From the NCBI GenBank assembly GCA_003490145.1, contig QULQ01000007.1, positions 127,674 to 191,673 on the forward strand: a DNA stretch of 64,000 nucleotides, read 5' to 3'. Below, one piece after another: positions 44,947 through 54,281 of this stretch. The translations under genes and the position numbers were made by a program. Every line of letters begins with the position of its first letter. The stretch's first letter is position 1. This stretch comes from Lachnospiraceae bacterium OM04-12BH. Lineage in GTDB: Bacteria; Bacillota; Clostridia; Lachnospirales; Lachnospiraceae. The notes under the pieces were generated by a model. It did no database searches. It saw only the letters and a program-made list of their open reading frames with translations, and was not told the origin of the DNA.

Positions 44947-45000
44947 ATGGAATAGGAAATTATTCCATAATGTTCCAATGACACAAAAAAGCCCTCTTGG

Positions 45001-45075
45001 CAGGATCACACTGCAGTGGAAGGACAGACGTTGCGTAAAGTGACTCGCCGCAGACGGAGAATCTGGTTTCTTACA
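45001..45075 (+). repeat. Dispersed repeat, copy B
   Basis: Matches copy A (10891-10978) in the ordered blocks GGATC, CACTGC, AGG, AGA, TAAAG, GAC, CGCAG, CGGAGAATC and CTTACA, but lacks the internal hairpin of A. CACTGCAGTG inside it is palindromic. It lies between the GH3 terminator and the second Rpn gene. Confidence 0.65.
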
Positions 45076-45131
45076 AAAATATGGGGAAATGGCGGAAACG
45101 AAATACCGATCACAAAACGATACAAAACAAC

Positions 45132-45160
45132 TTGACATACATTTCATATACTGATACGAT
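45132..45160 (+). promoter_or_regulatory. Promoter upstream of the second Rpn gene
   Basis: TTGACA (45132-45137), 17 bases, TACGAT (45155-45160). The leader to the gene is about 175 bases without a recognised structure. Confidence 0.68.
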
Positions 45161-45340
45161 AAAAATGTAACAGAAATTCATGTGAAAATCTGATGAATCT
45201 GAATCTTTGGGATCTGAACCAGGCAGAGGCATCTTCTGGCGTATCGCCTGCATTTTCACACAGACAAATTATGTAGGCGGAAGAAGACAGAAGAGAAGGG
45301 GATACCTGTACTTTCTGTACCGCCAGAGGAGGTAAGAGGT

Positions 45341-46273
45341 ATGGGTAAAACCCAAAAGACACTGGAAGAAATGGATGTCATGGATGATTTCCTGGTGAAT
45401 GCGGCCGCACTGGATCAGGAGCTTGGAGAGGAGTTCTGCAGGCTTATTCTGGAAACCCTGCTGCAAAGGCAGATCGGAAAGATCCATATCACAGCACAGA
45501 AGACACTGCAGGGAATCCTTCCCGAGAAACGGGGGATCCGGATGGATGTGGAGATTCTGGAAGGGGAAGATCAGGAATCAGGCGTGAATATTTATGATCT
45601 GGAGCCCCATCTGAGAAAGGATATGAATGTGCCAAAGCACAACCGGTTTTATCAGGCAGTGATCGACAGCAGACAGCTTGCCAGTGGGGATCGGGAGTTT
45701 GATAAGCTGCCCAATCTCTATATTGTGACGATCCTGAATTATGATATTTTCGGAAAAGGATACATGAAGTACTGCGTACATAATCATTGTGAAGAAGTGC
45801 CGGAGGTCGATTATGAAGACGGGCTGACCTTTTTGTATTTTAATACCGGGGGAACCCGTGGAGGAAATGAAGCGATCCACGCACTGCTTACTTATCTGCA
45901 GGACAGCCGGAAGGAGAATGTGGTAGATGAAGCTACAGACCGTCTGCACAGACTGATAACGAAGGTGAAAGAGAAGCCGGAGGTGAGACTGGAATATATG
46001 AAATTTGATGATATCATTTACTGGGAAAAGAAGGACAGCTATAAGGAAGGCAGAGAAAGTGCCTATAGGGAGATGATCATAACCCTTTTGCAGGCACATG
46101 GGGAGGTACCCTCAGACCTTAGAGATAAAATCAATGCGATCGAAGATACCGGCATACTGGAGAGGCTGGTAAGGCAGGCTGCCAGTGTGTCCAGCACGGA
46201 GGCATTTGAAGCAGCTTTGAAGAAGGAATGGAACTGCATGGCAGGAAATGGAGACGTGGAAGATGCGAACTGA
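45341..46273 (+). CDS. Rpn-family PD-(D/E)XK nuclease/transposase-like protein, second member
   Basis: 310 residues. The nuclease core RGIRMDVEILEGEDQESGVNIYDLEPH (about residues 63-89) has the Asp of RMDVE and a Y-D-L-E site where other Rpn have ExQ. The following HNRFYQAVIDSRQL, NLYIVTILNYDIFGKG and YFNTGGTRGG are typical of the family. The C-terminal 60 residues are helical (REMIITLLQAHGEVPSDLRDKI), in the place where Rpn proteins vary. The start follows GGAGGTAAGAGGT. It belongs to a different subtype from the gene at 10980-12101. Confidence 0.85.
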   Translation: MGKTQKTLEEMDVMDDFLVNAAALDQELGEEFCRLILETLLQRQIGKIHITAQKTLQGILPEKRGIRMDVEILEGEDQESGVNIYDLEPHLRKDMNVPKHNRFYQAVIDSRQLASGDREFDKLPNLYIVTILNYDIFGKGYMKYCVHNHCEEVPEVDYEDGLTFLYFNTGGTRGGNEAIHALLTYLQDSRKENVVDEATDRLHRLITKVKEKPEVRLEYMKFDDIIYWEKKDSYKEGRESAYREMIITLLQAHGEVPSDLRDKINAIEDTGILERLVRQAASVSSTEAFEAALKKEWNCMAGNGDVEDAN

Positions 46274-46330
46274 GAATCTGGATAGGAATGCACCCACGCA
46301 TGCGCGGCGTGAGTCGGAAGGAAAAAACTC

Positions 46331-46359
46331 TTGCATTTTAACAGTTAGTGTGCTAATCT
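46331..46359 (+). promoter_or_regulatory. Promoter of the FMN riboswitch transcript
   Basis: TTGCAT (46331-46336), 17 bases, TAATCT (46354-46359), placing the start about 18 bases before the riboswitch. Confidence 0.6.
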
Positions 46360-46383
46360 AGCATCGGATAAAAAATAGAAAAG

Positions 46384-46530
46384 TTCTTCGGGGTTGGGTG
46401 AAATTCCCTACCGGCGGTATAGTCCGCGACCCGTATGTGCTGAAAATGGCGGAGAATAAGCCAGCAGGAAGCACAGCGGCTGATTTGGTGCGATTCCAAA
46501 ACCGACAGTACAGTCTGGATGAGAGAAGAA
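46384..46530 (+). promoter_or_regulatory. FMN riboswitch (RFN element) controlling ribU
   Basis: All conserved parts are present in order: TTCTTCGGGGTTGGGTGAAATT-like opening, CCCTACCGGCGGTATAGTCC, GCGACCCG, a variable stem, CTGATTTGGTG, GATTCCAAAACCGACAGT, and the closing GATGAGAGAAGA. A terminator follows at 46588-46619, so FMN binding should stop transcription of the riboflavin transporter. Confidence 0.98.
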
Positions 46531-46587
46531 AAGAGCAGTCAGGTTTAAGCAAAGAGCCTGATGTTCTCTATGAGCAGAAAAGCAAGT

Positions 46588-46619
46588 AAACCCCGGATGA
46601 GAATCATCCGGGGTTTTTG
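46588..46619 (+). terminator. Terminator of the FMN riboswitch
   Basis: AACCCCGGATGA (46589-46600) pairs with TCATCCGGGGTT (46604-46615), followed by a T-run. Confidence 0.93.
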
Positions 46620-46692
46620 ATTGTTCTGCCAAAGAAGAACCTTTCTGAAATGGCATATGCCAGCCGGACAGGCAGAAAGAGAGGAAAATGAA

Positions 46693-47466
46693 ATGAATAA
46701 TGGTTTATGGACAAGTGTAAAGGACAATGTAGTATTTGTTCTGGTTTCAGTAGGAATTGCAGCAGCGCTGATGTTGATCGCCTATGCGGCCGAAAAGGCG
46801 ATCAAGAAAAGAAATCATGATACCGAGAGGGTTTTAAGTACAAGAAAGATTGCCATGATCGGTGTGTTTTCAGCAATCGCAGCCGTACTGATGCTGTTTG
46901 AGTTCCCCCTTCCCTTTGCCCCTTCTTTTTATGAGCTGGATTTCAGCGAGATCCCTGCACTGGTAGGTACCTTTGCCTTTGGCCCGGTAGCCGGAGTCAT
47001 GATCGAATTCGTGAAGATCCTGTTAAAGCTTCTGATGAAGGGAACCAGTACTGCATTTGTAGGGGATCTTGCCAATTTTGTGGTAGGCTGCAGCTTCATC
47101 CTGCCCGCATCCATCATTTATCTGTTTAAGAAAACAAGAAAAACCGCACTGATTGGTTCTGTTACAGGAACATTGATCATGACCGTATTTGGTACCGCAT
47201 TTAATGCGATCTACCTGCTCCCTGCATTTTCAAAGCTTTATGGACTCCCGCTGGATGCCATTGTGCAGATGGGAAATGCGGTAAACGAAAATATCAACAG
47301 CATTGTAACCCTGGTTGTCTTTGCGGTAGCGCCTATGAACCTGTTAAAGGGCGGCAGTGTTTCACTGGTAACCATGCTGATCTACAAGAAGCTCAGCCCG
47401 ATCCTGAAATCAGCAGCCATTTCCGGAAAAACAGAGCATGTAAAACAGGTAGAGACTGTGAAATAA
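46693..47466 (+). CDS. ribU: Riboflavin ECF transporter S component RibU
   Basis: 257 residues with about six membrane helices. It binds riboflavin in the membrane and works with a shared EcfT/EcfA module encoded elsewhere. Typical RibU segments are RKIAMIGVFSAIAAVLMLFEFPLP, FYELDFSEIPALVGTFAFGP and GTSTAFVGDLANFVVGC. The N-terminal 55 residues with a further helix are longer than in minimal RibU (about 190-200). ATG 46693 is chosen because it has GAGGAAAATGAA upstream. The FMN riboswitch directly upstream confirms the vitamin. Confidence 0.94.
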   Translation: MNNGLWTSVKDNVVFVLVSVGIAAALMLIAYAAEKAIKKRNHDTERVLSTRKIAMIGVFSAIAAVLMLFEFPLPFAPSFYELDFSEIPALVGTFAFGPVAGVMIEFVKILLKLLMKGTSTAFVGDLANFVVGCSFILPASIIYLFKKTRKTALIGSVTGTLIMTVFGTAFNAIYLLPAFSKLYGLPLDAIVQMGNAVNENINSIVTLVVFAVAPMNLLKGGSVSLVTMLIYKKLSPILKSAAISGKTEHVKQVETVK

Positions 47467-47509
47467 ATGAGTATATACAGACACTGGTCAAGGAATACCG
47501 GTGATTATG

Positions 47510-47542
47510 AAAACGTCCATGCAGATGCGTGGGCGTTTTTCT
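47510..47542 (+). terminator. Terminator of ribU
   Basis: An 11-bp stem AACGTCCATGC / GCGTGGGCGTT with a 3-base loop and a trailing TTTTTC. Confidence 0.82.
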
Positions 47543-47649
47543 TTAAGATAAAATTAAGGATATAATCCTGTTTTTGAAGAAAAAGCTCTGATATAATTCG
47601 TTATATTGTACAGAAAAGGAAAATACAATGAAAAATGGGAATTTTCCTC

Positions 47650-47678
47650 TTGACAAAACTGTATTAATGATATAATAC
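47650..47678 (+). promoter_or_regulatory. Promoter of the MacAB-like operon
   Basis: TTGACA (47650-47655) followed by TATAATAC (47671-47678). The -10 could be TATAAT (15-base spacer) or TAATAC (17-base spacer). Confidence 0.68.
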
Positions 47679-47716
47679 AATAATACATAGAGAAAAGGAA
47701 AGGGACAGGGAAAAGG

Positions 47717-48415
47717 ATGGATGAACTGATAGAAATCCGGAACATGTGTAAGATTTATAATCCAGGTGAGAATGAAGTACGGGCTCTGGATCATGTGGAT
47801 CTGCAGATCGACCGTCACGAGTTTGTGGCGATCATCGGACAGTCAGGATCCGGTAAGTCGACACTGATGAATATGCTCGGCTGTCTGGATGTCCCCACAT
47901 CAGGTACCTATTATCTGAATGGGCAGGATGTGTCACATCTGACAGATGATGAGCTTTCTGATATCAGAAACAGAGAGATCGGTTTTATTTTTCAGGGCTT
48001 TAACCTGATCGCCAATATGACGGCTCTTGAAAATGTAGAGCTGCCGCTGATCTACAGGGGTGTTCCGAAGAAAGAACGGGAAGAGCTGTCAAGAACTGCG
48101 CTGAAAAAGGTGGGACTTGAGAAGCGGATGGATCATAAGCCTTCTGAAATGTCCGGTGGACAGCAGCAGAGAGTAGCCATAGCAAGGGCGATCGCCCAGG
48201 CACCGCCTGTGATCCTGGCAGATGAGCCCACAGGAAATCTGGATTCCGGCTCCACGAAGGAGATCATGGGAATCCTGAAGGAGCTGCATAAGGAAGGCAG
48301 AACCGTGATCCTGATCACTCATGATAATGAGATCGCAGCAAGGGCGAAGAGGATCATAAGGATCATGGATGGAAAGATTGTGGCGGATATTAATAATGAT
48401 GCAGCATTGGCATAG
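47717..48415 (+). CDS. ABC transporter ATP-binding protein (MacB/LolD type)
   Basis: 232 residues. Walker [10 protein letters not shown] (about residues 41-49), Q-loop FIFQGFNLI, signature [14 protein letters not shown], Walker [13 protein letters not shown] and H-loop LITHDNEIA are all intact. The [11 protein letters not shown] continuation is typical of the MacB/LolCD group. It drives the FtsX-like permease two genes on and forms a tripartite Gram-positive exporter with the HlyD-like protein between them. Confidence 0.95.
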   Translation: MDELIEIRNMCKIYNPGENEVRALDHVDLQIDRHEFVAIIGQSGSGKSTLMNMLGCLDVPTSGTYYLNGQDVSHLTDDELSDIRNREIGFIFQGFNLIANMTALENVELPLIYRGVPKKEREELSRTALKKVGLEKRMDHKPSEMSGGQQQRVAIARAIAQAPPVILADEPTGNLDSGSTKEIMGILKELHKEGRTVILITHDNEIAARAKRIIRIMDGKIVADINNDAALA

Positions 48416-48431
48416 AATTCTGGAGGAGAAG

Positions 48432-49883
48432 ATGGAAGAAGAAAAGAAAGCTGAAAAGAAAGTAAAAAAGGAAAAGAAACCGGCTGACCCGGCAAAAAGA
48501 AAGAAGAAAAGAAGGATCATCATCCTTTCTGCGGTAGGAGTATTTATTCTTTATGTGATCATATCCAATGTGGTTGCAGCAAATACTCCCATGCAGATCA
48601 TGACGACAGCAGCAGAAAGAGGGGATATCAGACAGACGATCAATACAAGTGGAAATGTGACCTCAAATGAAGAGAAAACTTATTTTTCCAATGTGAATGT
48701 GAAGATCGGCAGTGTGAACGTAGCGGCAGGAGATGCTGTGAAAAAGGGAGATGTCCTGATCAGCTATGATGAAAGTGACCTTTCTAGGGCAACTGAGCTT
48801 GCACAGCTTGATAAACAGGCTGCTGAGGGAAGCTATCGGAACTCTGTGCAGACAAACAATGAAAAACTGGGGGATCTGAATGAGGCCAATGTTAACATGG
48901 AGGTGCTGGATCAGCAGATAGCAGATACCGAGGCTTATATTAAAGGGCTGAACAATAAGATCCAGAAGAAAAAGGATGAGCTTGCACTTTTTGGTACACA
49001 GCTTCAGATTTCCCTGCTGGACTGGCAGGATCAACCGGATTCTGACGAATATATGAATCTGCAGAAAATGGTGCAGGAGAATAATTATGAACAGTCCCAT
49101 AACAAGGAGATTGAAGGCTGGGAATCAGAACTGGAAGTATATAATGATATGCTTTCCAAATATAAGGAATATCGTTCCGAAATGAAATCCCAGAAGAGCA
49201 GCGCCGACAGCAGCAAGATGACAGCCGGGGCTAAGGAGGAGCTGGAGGCCGGTAATCAGACCAAGGAGATTCAGTCTGAGGATAAGCTCGCAAAGCTTGA
49301 GGCAGTTTCAGATGGTGTGACAGCAGAGTTTGATGGTGTCATAACCGCTGTCAGTGCCGTAGAGGGATCAACAGCGGCAGAAGGTACAGAGCTTTTAAAG
49401 CTGGAAAGTACAGAGGATGTCTGCGTAAAGATTTCTGTAACCAAGTATGATCTTGACAAGATTGCTCTTTCCCAGAAAGCAACCGTTACGATCGGTGGCA
49501 GGGAATATGAAGGCGAGGTTTCCAGGATCGATAAGATGGCACAGAAAAATGACAGTGGAGCAGCCGTTGTAGGAACTGAGATCAAAATCCTGGATCCTGA
49601 CAGTGATGTATATCTGGGTGTGGAAGCCAAGGTAGTGATCGAGACCGCAGAAGTAAAGGATGCCGTGCTGGTACCAGTAACAGCAGTCAATGTGGACAGT
49701 ACAGGCGAATTTGTGTATGCCATTGAAAATAATGTAATAGTGAAGAAACAGGTGGAAACCGGGATCTCTTCTGATACTATGGTGGAAATTTTAAGCGGGG
49801 TTTCAGAAGGAGACCAGCTGATCACAGAGGTGACCGGAGATATTACGGAAGGCATGGCAGCAGTTGCTGTTCCCATGAATTAA
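48432..49883 (+). CDS. HlyD/MacA-like efflux adaptor protein
   Basis: 483 residues. A Lys/Glu-rich cytosolic start (MEEEKKAEKKVKKEKK) is followed by one membrane helix (IIILSAVGVFILYVIISNVV). The outer part has a lipoyl-like beta domain (VNVKIGSVNVAAGDAVKKGDVLISYD), a coiled coil of about 150 residues, the second lipoyl half and a C-terminal beta-barrel (VLVPVTAVNVDSTGEFVYAIENN). In Firmicutes these adaptors accompany MacB-like permeases exporting peptides or drugs. The start at 48432 has GGAGGAGAAG upstream; the longer open frame starts within the ATPase gene and is not preferred. Confidence 0.92.
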   Translation: MEEEKKAEKKVKKEKKPADPAKRKKKRRIIILSAVGVFILYVIISNVVAANTPMQIMTTAAERGDIRQTINTSGNVTSNEEKTYFSNVNVKIGSVNVAAGDAVKKGDVLISYDESDLSRATELAQLDKQAAEGSYRNSVQTNNEKLGDLNEANVNMEVLDQQIADTEAYIKGLNNKIQKKKDELALFGTQLQISLLDWQDQPDSDEYMNLQKMVQENNYEQSHNKEIEGWESELEVYNDMLSKYKEYRSEMKSQKSSADSSKMTAGAKEELEAGNQTKEIQSEDKLAKLEAVSDGVTAEFDGVITAVSAVEGSTAAEGTELLKLESTEDVCVKISVTKYDLDKIALSQKATVTIGGREYEGEVSRIDKMAQKNDSGAAVVGTEIKILDPDSDVYLGVEAKVVIETAEVKDAVLVPVTAVNVDSTGEFVYAIENNVIVKKQVETGISSDTMVEILSGVSEGDQLITEVTGDITEGMAAVAVPMN

Positions 49884-49895
49884 GGAGCACGGATT

Positions 49896-51116
49896 ATGGC
49901 ACAGATATGGGAATATATTAAGATTGCTTTGATGAATATCAAAAGCAATAAAGGACGGTCCATATTGACCATGCTGGGAATTATTATCGGTATTTCCTCT
50001 GTTATCATGGTCATTTCAATTGGTAATGGTGTCAGGGGACAGGTCAATTCAGAGCTTGAGGGAATTGCCGGGGGACAGATCGCTTTTTATGTGGATAGTA
50101 CCAGAAAGGATACCACAGTTACCTTTGACCAGTCAGATTTTGATGCCATTATGGAACACGTGGACCATGTAAAGGGTGTGACACCAGCATTCAGTCTCTG
50201 GGGAACCGCAGAAGGACCGAAGGGTGATTTTGATATCAGTCTGGCAGCAGGAACAACAGGACTGCAGTACCGGGCTTCTGAACCGATCATTAAAGGTAAA
50301 TATTTTACCCAGAATGATTATGACAGTGGGGTCAATGCCTGCGTGATCACAGAAGCCAGTGCCATCGCCCTGTTCGGAACTACAGATGTGATTGGAATGA
50401 CCTTTGATGCCACCTTCTATGGTGTGACACAGGAAATGCGCATTGTAGGAATCCGTCAGGACAGTGCATCTTCCCTGATCAATATGGGCTCCGGCATGGA
50501 TAAGATGGTCACCGCAGAAGCACCACTTACCTTTGTGGGCAACAAATATGGCTTTTATATTGATGATACAGAGGAGTTTTATGTGATGGCAGATTCTACG
50601 GAAAACTCTGTTGAGGTGGCAGGAGAGGTACTGAATCTGATGGAGACCCGGCACAATGTACGGGGAGAAAATCAGATCATGATGCAGAGCTTTACGGATG
50701 TATCTTCCCAGTTTGATACGATCCTTGGATTCATCACGATCTTCATATCCTTCGTGGCAGCCATTTCCCTGCTTGTTGGCGGTATCGGTGTTATGAACAT
50801 TATGCTGGTTTCGGTGACAGAAAGAACCAGAGAAATCGGTATCCGTAAAGCGCTTGGGGCAAGAACCGGATCCATTCTGCTCCAGTTTCTGGCGGAGGCG
50901 GGTATTATTACCCTGCTTGGTGGACTGATCGGTATTTTCCTTGGTATTCTTGGCGGAAGGCTGGTCGGCGCTATTGCAGGGATTACACCTGCTGTGAATC
51001 CGGCGGTCGTTATAGGGGCATCAGTGTTTTCCTGTGGTATCGGTATTTTCTTCGGTATTTATCCTGCCAAAAAAGCAGCGCGCTTAAGCCCGATCGAAGC
51101 ACTCAGGCACGAATAA
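49896..51116 (+). CDS. MacB/FtsX-type ABC transporter permease
   Basis: 406 residues with the four-helix layout of MacB: one helix at the N-terminus (SILTMLGIIIGISSVIMVISIGNG), a large extracellular MacB_PCD domain (about 50-280), and three helices at the C-terminus containing VSVTERTREIGIRKALGAR and the final YPAKKAARLSPIEALRHE. Works with the preceding ATPase and adaptor. The substrate is unknown. Twelve bases separate it from the adaptor gene. Confidence 0.95.
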   Translation: MAQIWEYIKIALMNIKSNKGRSILTMLGIIIGISSVIMVISIGNGVRGQVNSELEGIAGGQIAFYVDSTRKDTTVTFDQSDFDAIMEHVDHVKGVTPAFSLWGTAEGPKGDFDISLAAGTTGLQYRASEPIIKGKYFTQNDYDSGVNACVITEASAIALFGTTDVIGMTFDATFYGVTQEMRIVGIRQDSASSLINMGSGMDKMVTAEAPLTFVGNKYGFYIDDTEEFYVMADSTENSVEVAGEVLNLMETRHNVRGENQIMMQSFTDVSSQFDTILGFITIFISFVAAISLLVGGIGVMNIMLVSVTERTREIGIRKALGARTGSILLQFLAEAGIITLLGGLIGIFLGILGGRLVGAIAGITPAVNPAVVIGASVFSCGIGIFFGIYPAKKAARLSPIEALRHE

Positions 51117-51143
51117 CCCACTTTTCATAATGGACTTCTATGG

Positions 51144-51172
51144 TTGCTTTAAGGGGGATTTTCAGATATAAT
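51144..51172 (+). promoter_or_regulatory. Promoter of the diguanylate cyclase gene
   Basis: TTGCTT (51144-51149), 17 bases, TATAAT (51167-51172). Confidence 0.65.
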
Positions 51173-51236
51173 AAAGAAAAAATACTGGAGAATTTTCTCA
51201 ATTATGCGCTTCAGTACTGTCAGTGATGGGAGGGTG

Positions 51237-52397
51237 ATGGCGATAATAATCATAGAAGAAATATTAATGGCAAACGGATTGGCCGTACTGATGGCGGGGT
51301 ATCTTTTGCACTGCAGACGAAAGAACAGAGAAAGCCTTCATACGGAAGATAAAATATATGATGGAATTGCATTAGTGAATATACTGGGGGCACTGTCTGA
51401 GACAGTGGCCTTTCTGATAGATGGAAAAAGCTTTACTGGCAGCAGACAGATTAATTATGCTGTTAACAGCCTGTGCTTTATTGGCACGGTCAGCATGAGT
51501 CTGCTCTGGTGCCTGTATGTGGAGCTGCGTATTTACCGGAATTATAAGAGAATATTCTCAAAAATAGCGTTTTTGATCTTTCCCTGGCTTGTGGAAGTGA
51601 TCATGATTTTATGTAATCTTTTCAGACCGGGGATTGTATTCAGGATATCCGGGGCGAATGTATATCAGAGAGCCGGAGGCTCACTGGCCTGTTATATCTC
51701 GGTTATAATGTATTTCGGCTACAGTATATATCTGGTGTACCATTCCAGAAAACAGGGGATCAATCTGAGCTATTTCCCCGTGATGTATTTTGTCGGCGTT
51801 GGTTTTGCAGGAGTGATCCTGCAGCTGTTCTTTTACGGGATCACAGCGTCATGGCTGTTAGCAGCGGTTACATTGATATTTGTTCAGATGCAGCTATATG
51901 CAGAAAATCTGTACACGGACGAGCTTTCCGGACTATACAATCGAAGATACCTGAATGCGGTGCTTGCCAAAAGGAAAACGGCAGGCTGGAAATCCTTACA
52001 TGGGATCATGATGGATATAAATGACTTCAAGCATATCAATGACAGCCTGGGACATAGCATCGGGGACAAGGCTGTCAGTACGATGGGAAGTATACTTTTC
52101 AGATCCATACCGGATACAGGAATGGCGATCCGGTATGCAGGGGATGAGTTTATTGTGCTTCTGGCAGGTGTTGATACAGAGTGCGTTTTGGCTACAATGG
52201 ATGAGATCAATGATAATATTTCGCAGTTTAACAGCTCAGGGGCAGAACCGTTCCGCTTAAGTGTTTCCATGGGATATGCAGAATTTAGATCGGAGGATGA
52301 TGCAGAGACCTTTCTAAGAAATATGGATGAAAAAATGTACGAGGAAAAACGGAAATATCATTCGCTAAATCAGGCAGAACATTTGAAAAAAAAGTAA
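51237..52397 (+). CDS. Membrane GGDEF diguanylate cyclase
   Basis: 386 residues. An N-terminal sensor of about seven hydrophobic helices (1-215) is followed by a GGDEF domain (DELSGLYNRRYLNAVL, MMDINDFKHINDSLGHSIGD, RYAGDEFIVLL, SVSMGYAEF). The signature reads AGDEF, a variant of GGDEF found in active cyclases. It should make c-di-GMP at the membrane. I use ATG 51237 behind GGGAGGGTG; an upstream in-frame ATG at 51204 has a poorly spaced site. A chemotaxis receptor and an EAL phosphodiesterase follow. Confidence 0.9.
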   Translation: MAIIIIEEILMANGLAVLMAGYLLHCRRKNRESLHTEDKIYDGIALVNILGALSETVAFLIDGKSFTGSRQINYAVNSLCFIGTVSMSLLWCLYVELRIYRNYKRIFSKIAFLIFPWLVEVIMILCNLFRPGIVFRISGANVYQRAGGSLACYISVIMYFGYSIYLVYHSRKQGINLSYFPVMYFVGVGFAGVILQLFFYGITASWLLAAVTLIFVQMQLYAENLYTDELSGLYNRRYLNAVLAKRKTAGWKSLHGIMMDINDFKHINDSLGHSIGDKAVSTMGSILFRSIPDTGMAIRYAGDEFIVLLAGVDTECVLATMDEINDNISQFNSSGAEPFRLSVSMGYAEFRSEDDAETFLRNMDEKMYEEKRKYHSLNQAEHLKKK

Positions 52398-52515
52398 CAG
52401 AAAATTTAATGCTTTTTTAATTGACTTAAAAAAAGGCATGATATTATTATAATTGATTACGAATGAAAATTTTTGGTGTGGTATAAAATTCAAACACAAA
52501 GGAAGGGAAGAGCAT

Positions 52516-54234
52516 ATGGCAAAGATCAAAAGATGGATAGTTAACTTAAAGGTAGCTGGAAAATTAAAGGCGTATCGGCTAATGGTACTTGTTATGACAG
52601 TATTTTTAGTGCTGGTAACGCTTATTTCAACCATGGTGATCCGTTCGAACATAAGGGAGATTACGGAGGTGTGGTCTCCGGCGGTCGAATATATACAGGA
52701 ATTGGAAACAATGACCTCTAATTACAGAGTCAAACAGTATCAGCATCTTGTTGAAACAGATCCGGCAGTTCTGACAGCCTGTGAAGCAGAAATTGAAAAT
52801 ATTGCAGGTCAGATTACGGAAACTGGCAAGGAGCTGGATGCAATAATGAATTCAGACAAAGAGGCACAGGCAGGAAAAGCTGATTATGACGAAGCAAGCT
52901 CTGCATGGAATGCATACAAGGAAGCCTCTGAAGAAATATTACAGCTGAGCAGTAACGGAGAACAGGCAGAAGCAGCTGAGCTGATGACGGGAAGTGTTTA
53001 TGAAAGCTATAAGAATTTTGGAGAAAAATTAAATATACTGCGGAATGATTTCCAGGTGAAATTAGATGAATCCAAGAGCATTGCCAACTGGTGTACAGTT
53101 ATTATTTTTATTGTGATCGTGGTGATAGGAATTGTGATGACTGTAGTATCGACAATTATCGGAAGGATAATCACGAACTCAATTACAGAGCCGGTAGTAC
53201 AGATAGAGGCAGCAGTTGCCAGCCTGAGAAAGGGTGAGCTGTCTAACGTGGAAATGCTTACATATGAGTCTGAGGATGAGTTTGGTGATACGATCAGAAA
53301 TTTAAGAGAAGCCATGAATATTCTTGCAGATTATGTCCGTGAGATCTCTGAAGAAGTAAAGCTGATAGCGCAGGGAGATCTGACAAGAAACGGCGATGAA
53401 ATTACAGAGTTTCTGGGTGATTTCTCAGAATTAAAGAACTCGCTCCTTTATATATTAAAACGTTTTAACAGTACATTGTCTGATATCAGTAATATTGCAG
53501 AGCAGGTATCGGTGAATGCAACAGAAGTTGAAAATGCATCAAAGTCCTTATCGGACGGTGCAACAGAGCAGGCAGGGGTAATCCAGGAGCTGAATGCCAC
53601 AATAGATACAGTTGTCAGCCTGGCGGCAGATACAGCGAAGGAAACACAAAGAGCATCTGAACGTGTAAGAGCCTCTGCGGGCAAGGCAAATGAAGAAAGA
53701 GAAAAAATGGATGAGCTCCTGACAGAAATGGAGCATATTACAGAGATCTCCAAGGAGATTGGCAATATTATTACAGATATTGAGGATATTGCATCCCAGA
53801 CAAATCTTCTGTCACTCAATGCTTCGATTGAAGCAGCACGGGCAGGTGAGGCAGGAAAGGGCTTTGCTGTGGTTGCAGACCAGATTGGCAAGCTTGCATC
53901 AGACAGTGCGAAATCAGCTGTAAATACGAGAGAATTGATTGACAAAACTTTAGTTGAAATTGAAAAAGGAAATAGCATTACAAGAACAACAGCAGAAGCA
54001 TTCAATCAGATCATTGCAGATATGGAGTCTTTCGCAGAGCTTGCACAGAATACAATGGAGAAGGCAAACTCCCAAGCGGAATCCCTGGAACAGATCGGAC
54101 AGGGAATTGAGCAGCTTTCTGATGTGGTACAGGGCACAGCGTCCTCCTCAGAGGAGAATACAGCAATCAGCATTAATCTGGCAGAGGGTGCAGCTAAGAT
54201 GCATGACCGTGTGAATGTATTTAAATTATTCTAG
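52516..54234 (+). CDS. Methyl-accepting chemotaxis protein
   Basis: 572 residues. Helix 1 ([21 protein letters not shown], about 16-36), an extracytoplasmic four-helix-bundle sensor (about 37-192), helix 2 ([21 protein letters not shown]), HAMP, then a signalling coiled coil with the strongly conserved hairpin [20 protein letters not shown] (about 428-447). The start at 52516 has AAGGAAGGGAAGAGCAT. It sits between a cyclase and a phosphodiesterase of c-di-GMP. No flagellar or che gene is present in the window, so the receptor may feed a remote chemotaxis system or a non-motility output. Confidence 0.93.
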   Translation: MAKIKRWIVNLKVAGKLKAYRLMVLVMTVFLVLVTLISTMVIRSNIREITEVWSPAVEYIQELETMTSNYRVKQYQHLVETDPAVLTACEAEIENIAGQITETGKELDAIMNSDKEAQAGKADYDEASSAWNAYKEASEEILQLSSNGEQAEAAELMTGSVYESYKNFGEKLNILRNDFQVKLDESKSIANWCTVIIFIVIVVIGIVMTVVSTIIGRIITNSITEPVVQIEAAVASLRKGELSNVEMLTYESEDEFGDTIRNLREAMNILADYVREISEEVKLIAQGDLTRNGDEITEFLGDFSELKNSLLYILKRFNSTLSDISNIAEQVSVNATEVENASKSLSDGATEQAGVIQELNATIDTVVSLAADTAKETQRASERVRASAGKANEEREKMDELLTEMEHITEISKEIGNIITDIEDIASQTNLLSLNASIEAARAGEAGKGFAVVADQIGKLASDSAKSAVNTRELIDKTLVEIEKGNSITRTTAEAFNQIIADMESFAELAQNTMEKANSQAESLEQIGQGIEQLSDVVQGTASSSEENTAISINLAEGAAKMHDRVNVFKLF

Positions 54235-54281
54235 AAAAATGGCAGGATTATTATAGTGCCATTAAAAGGAAGGCTCTTGTT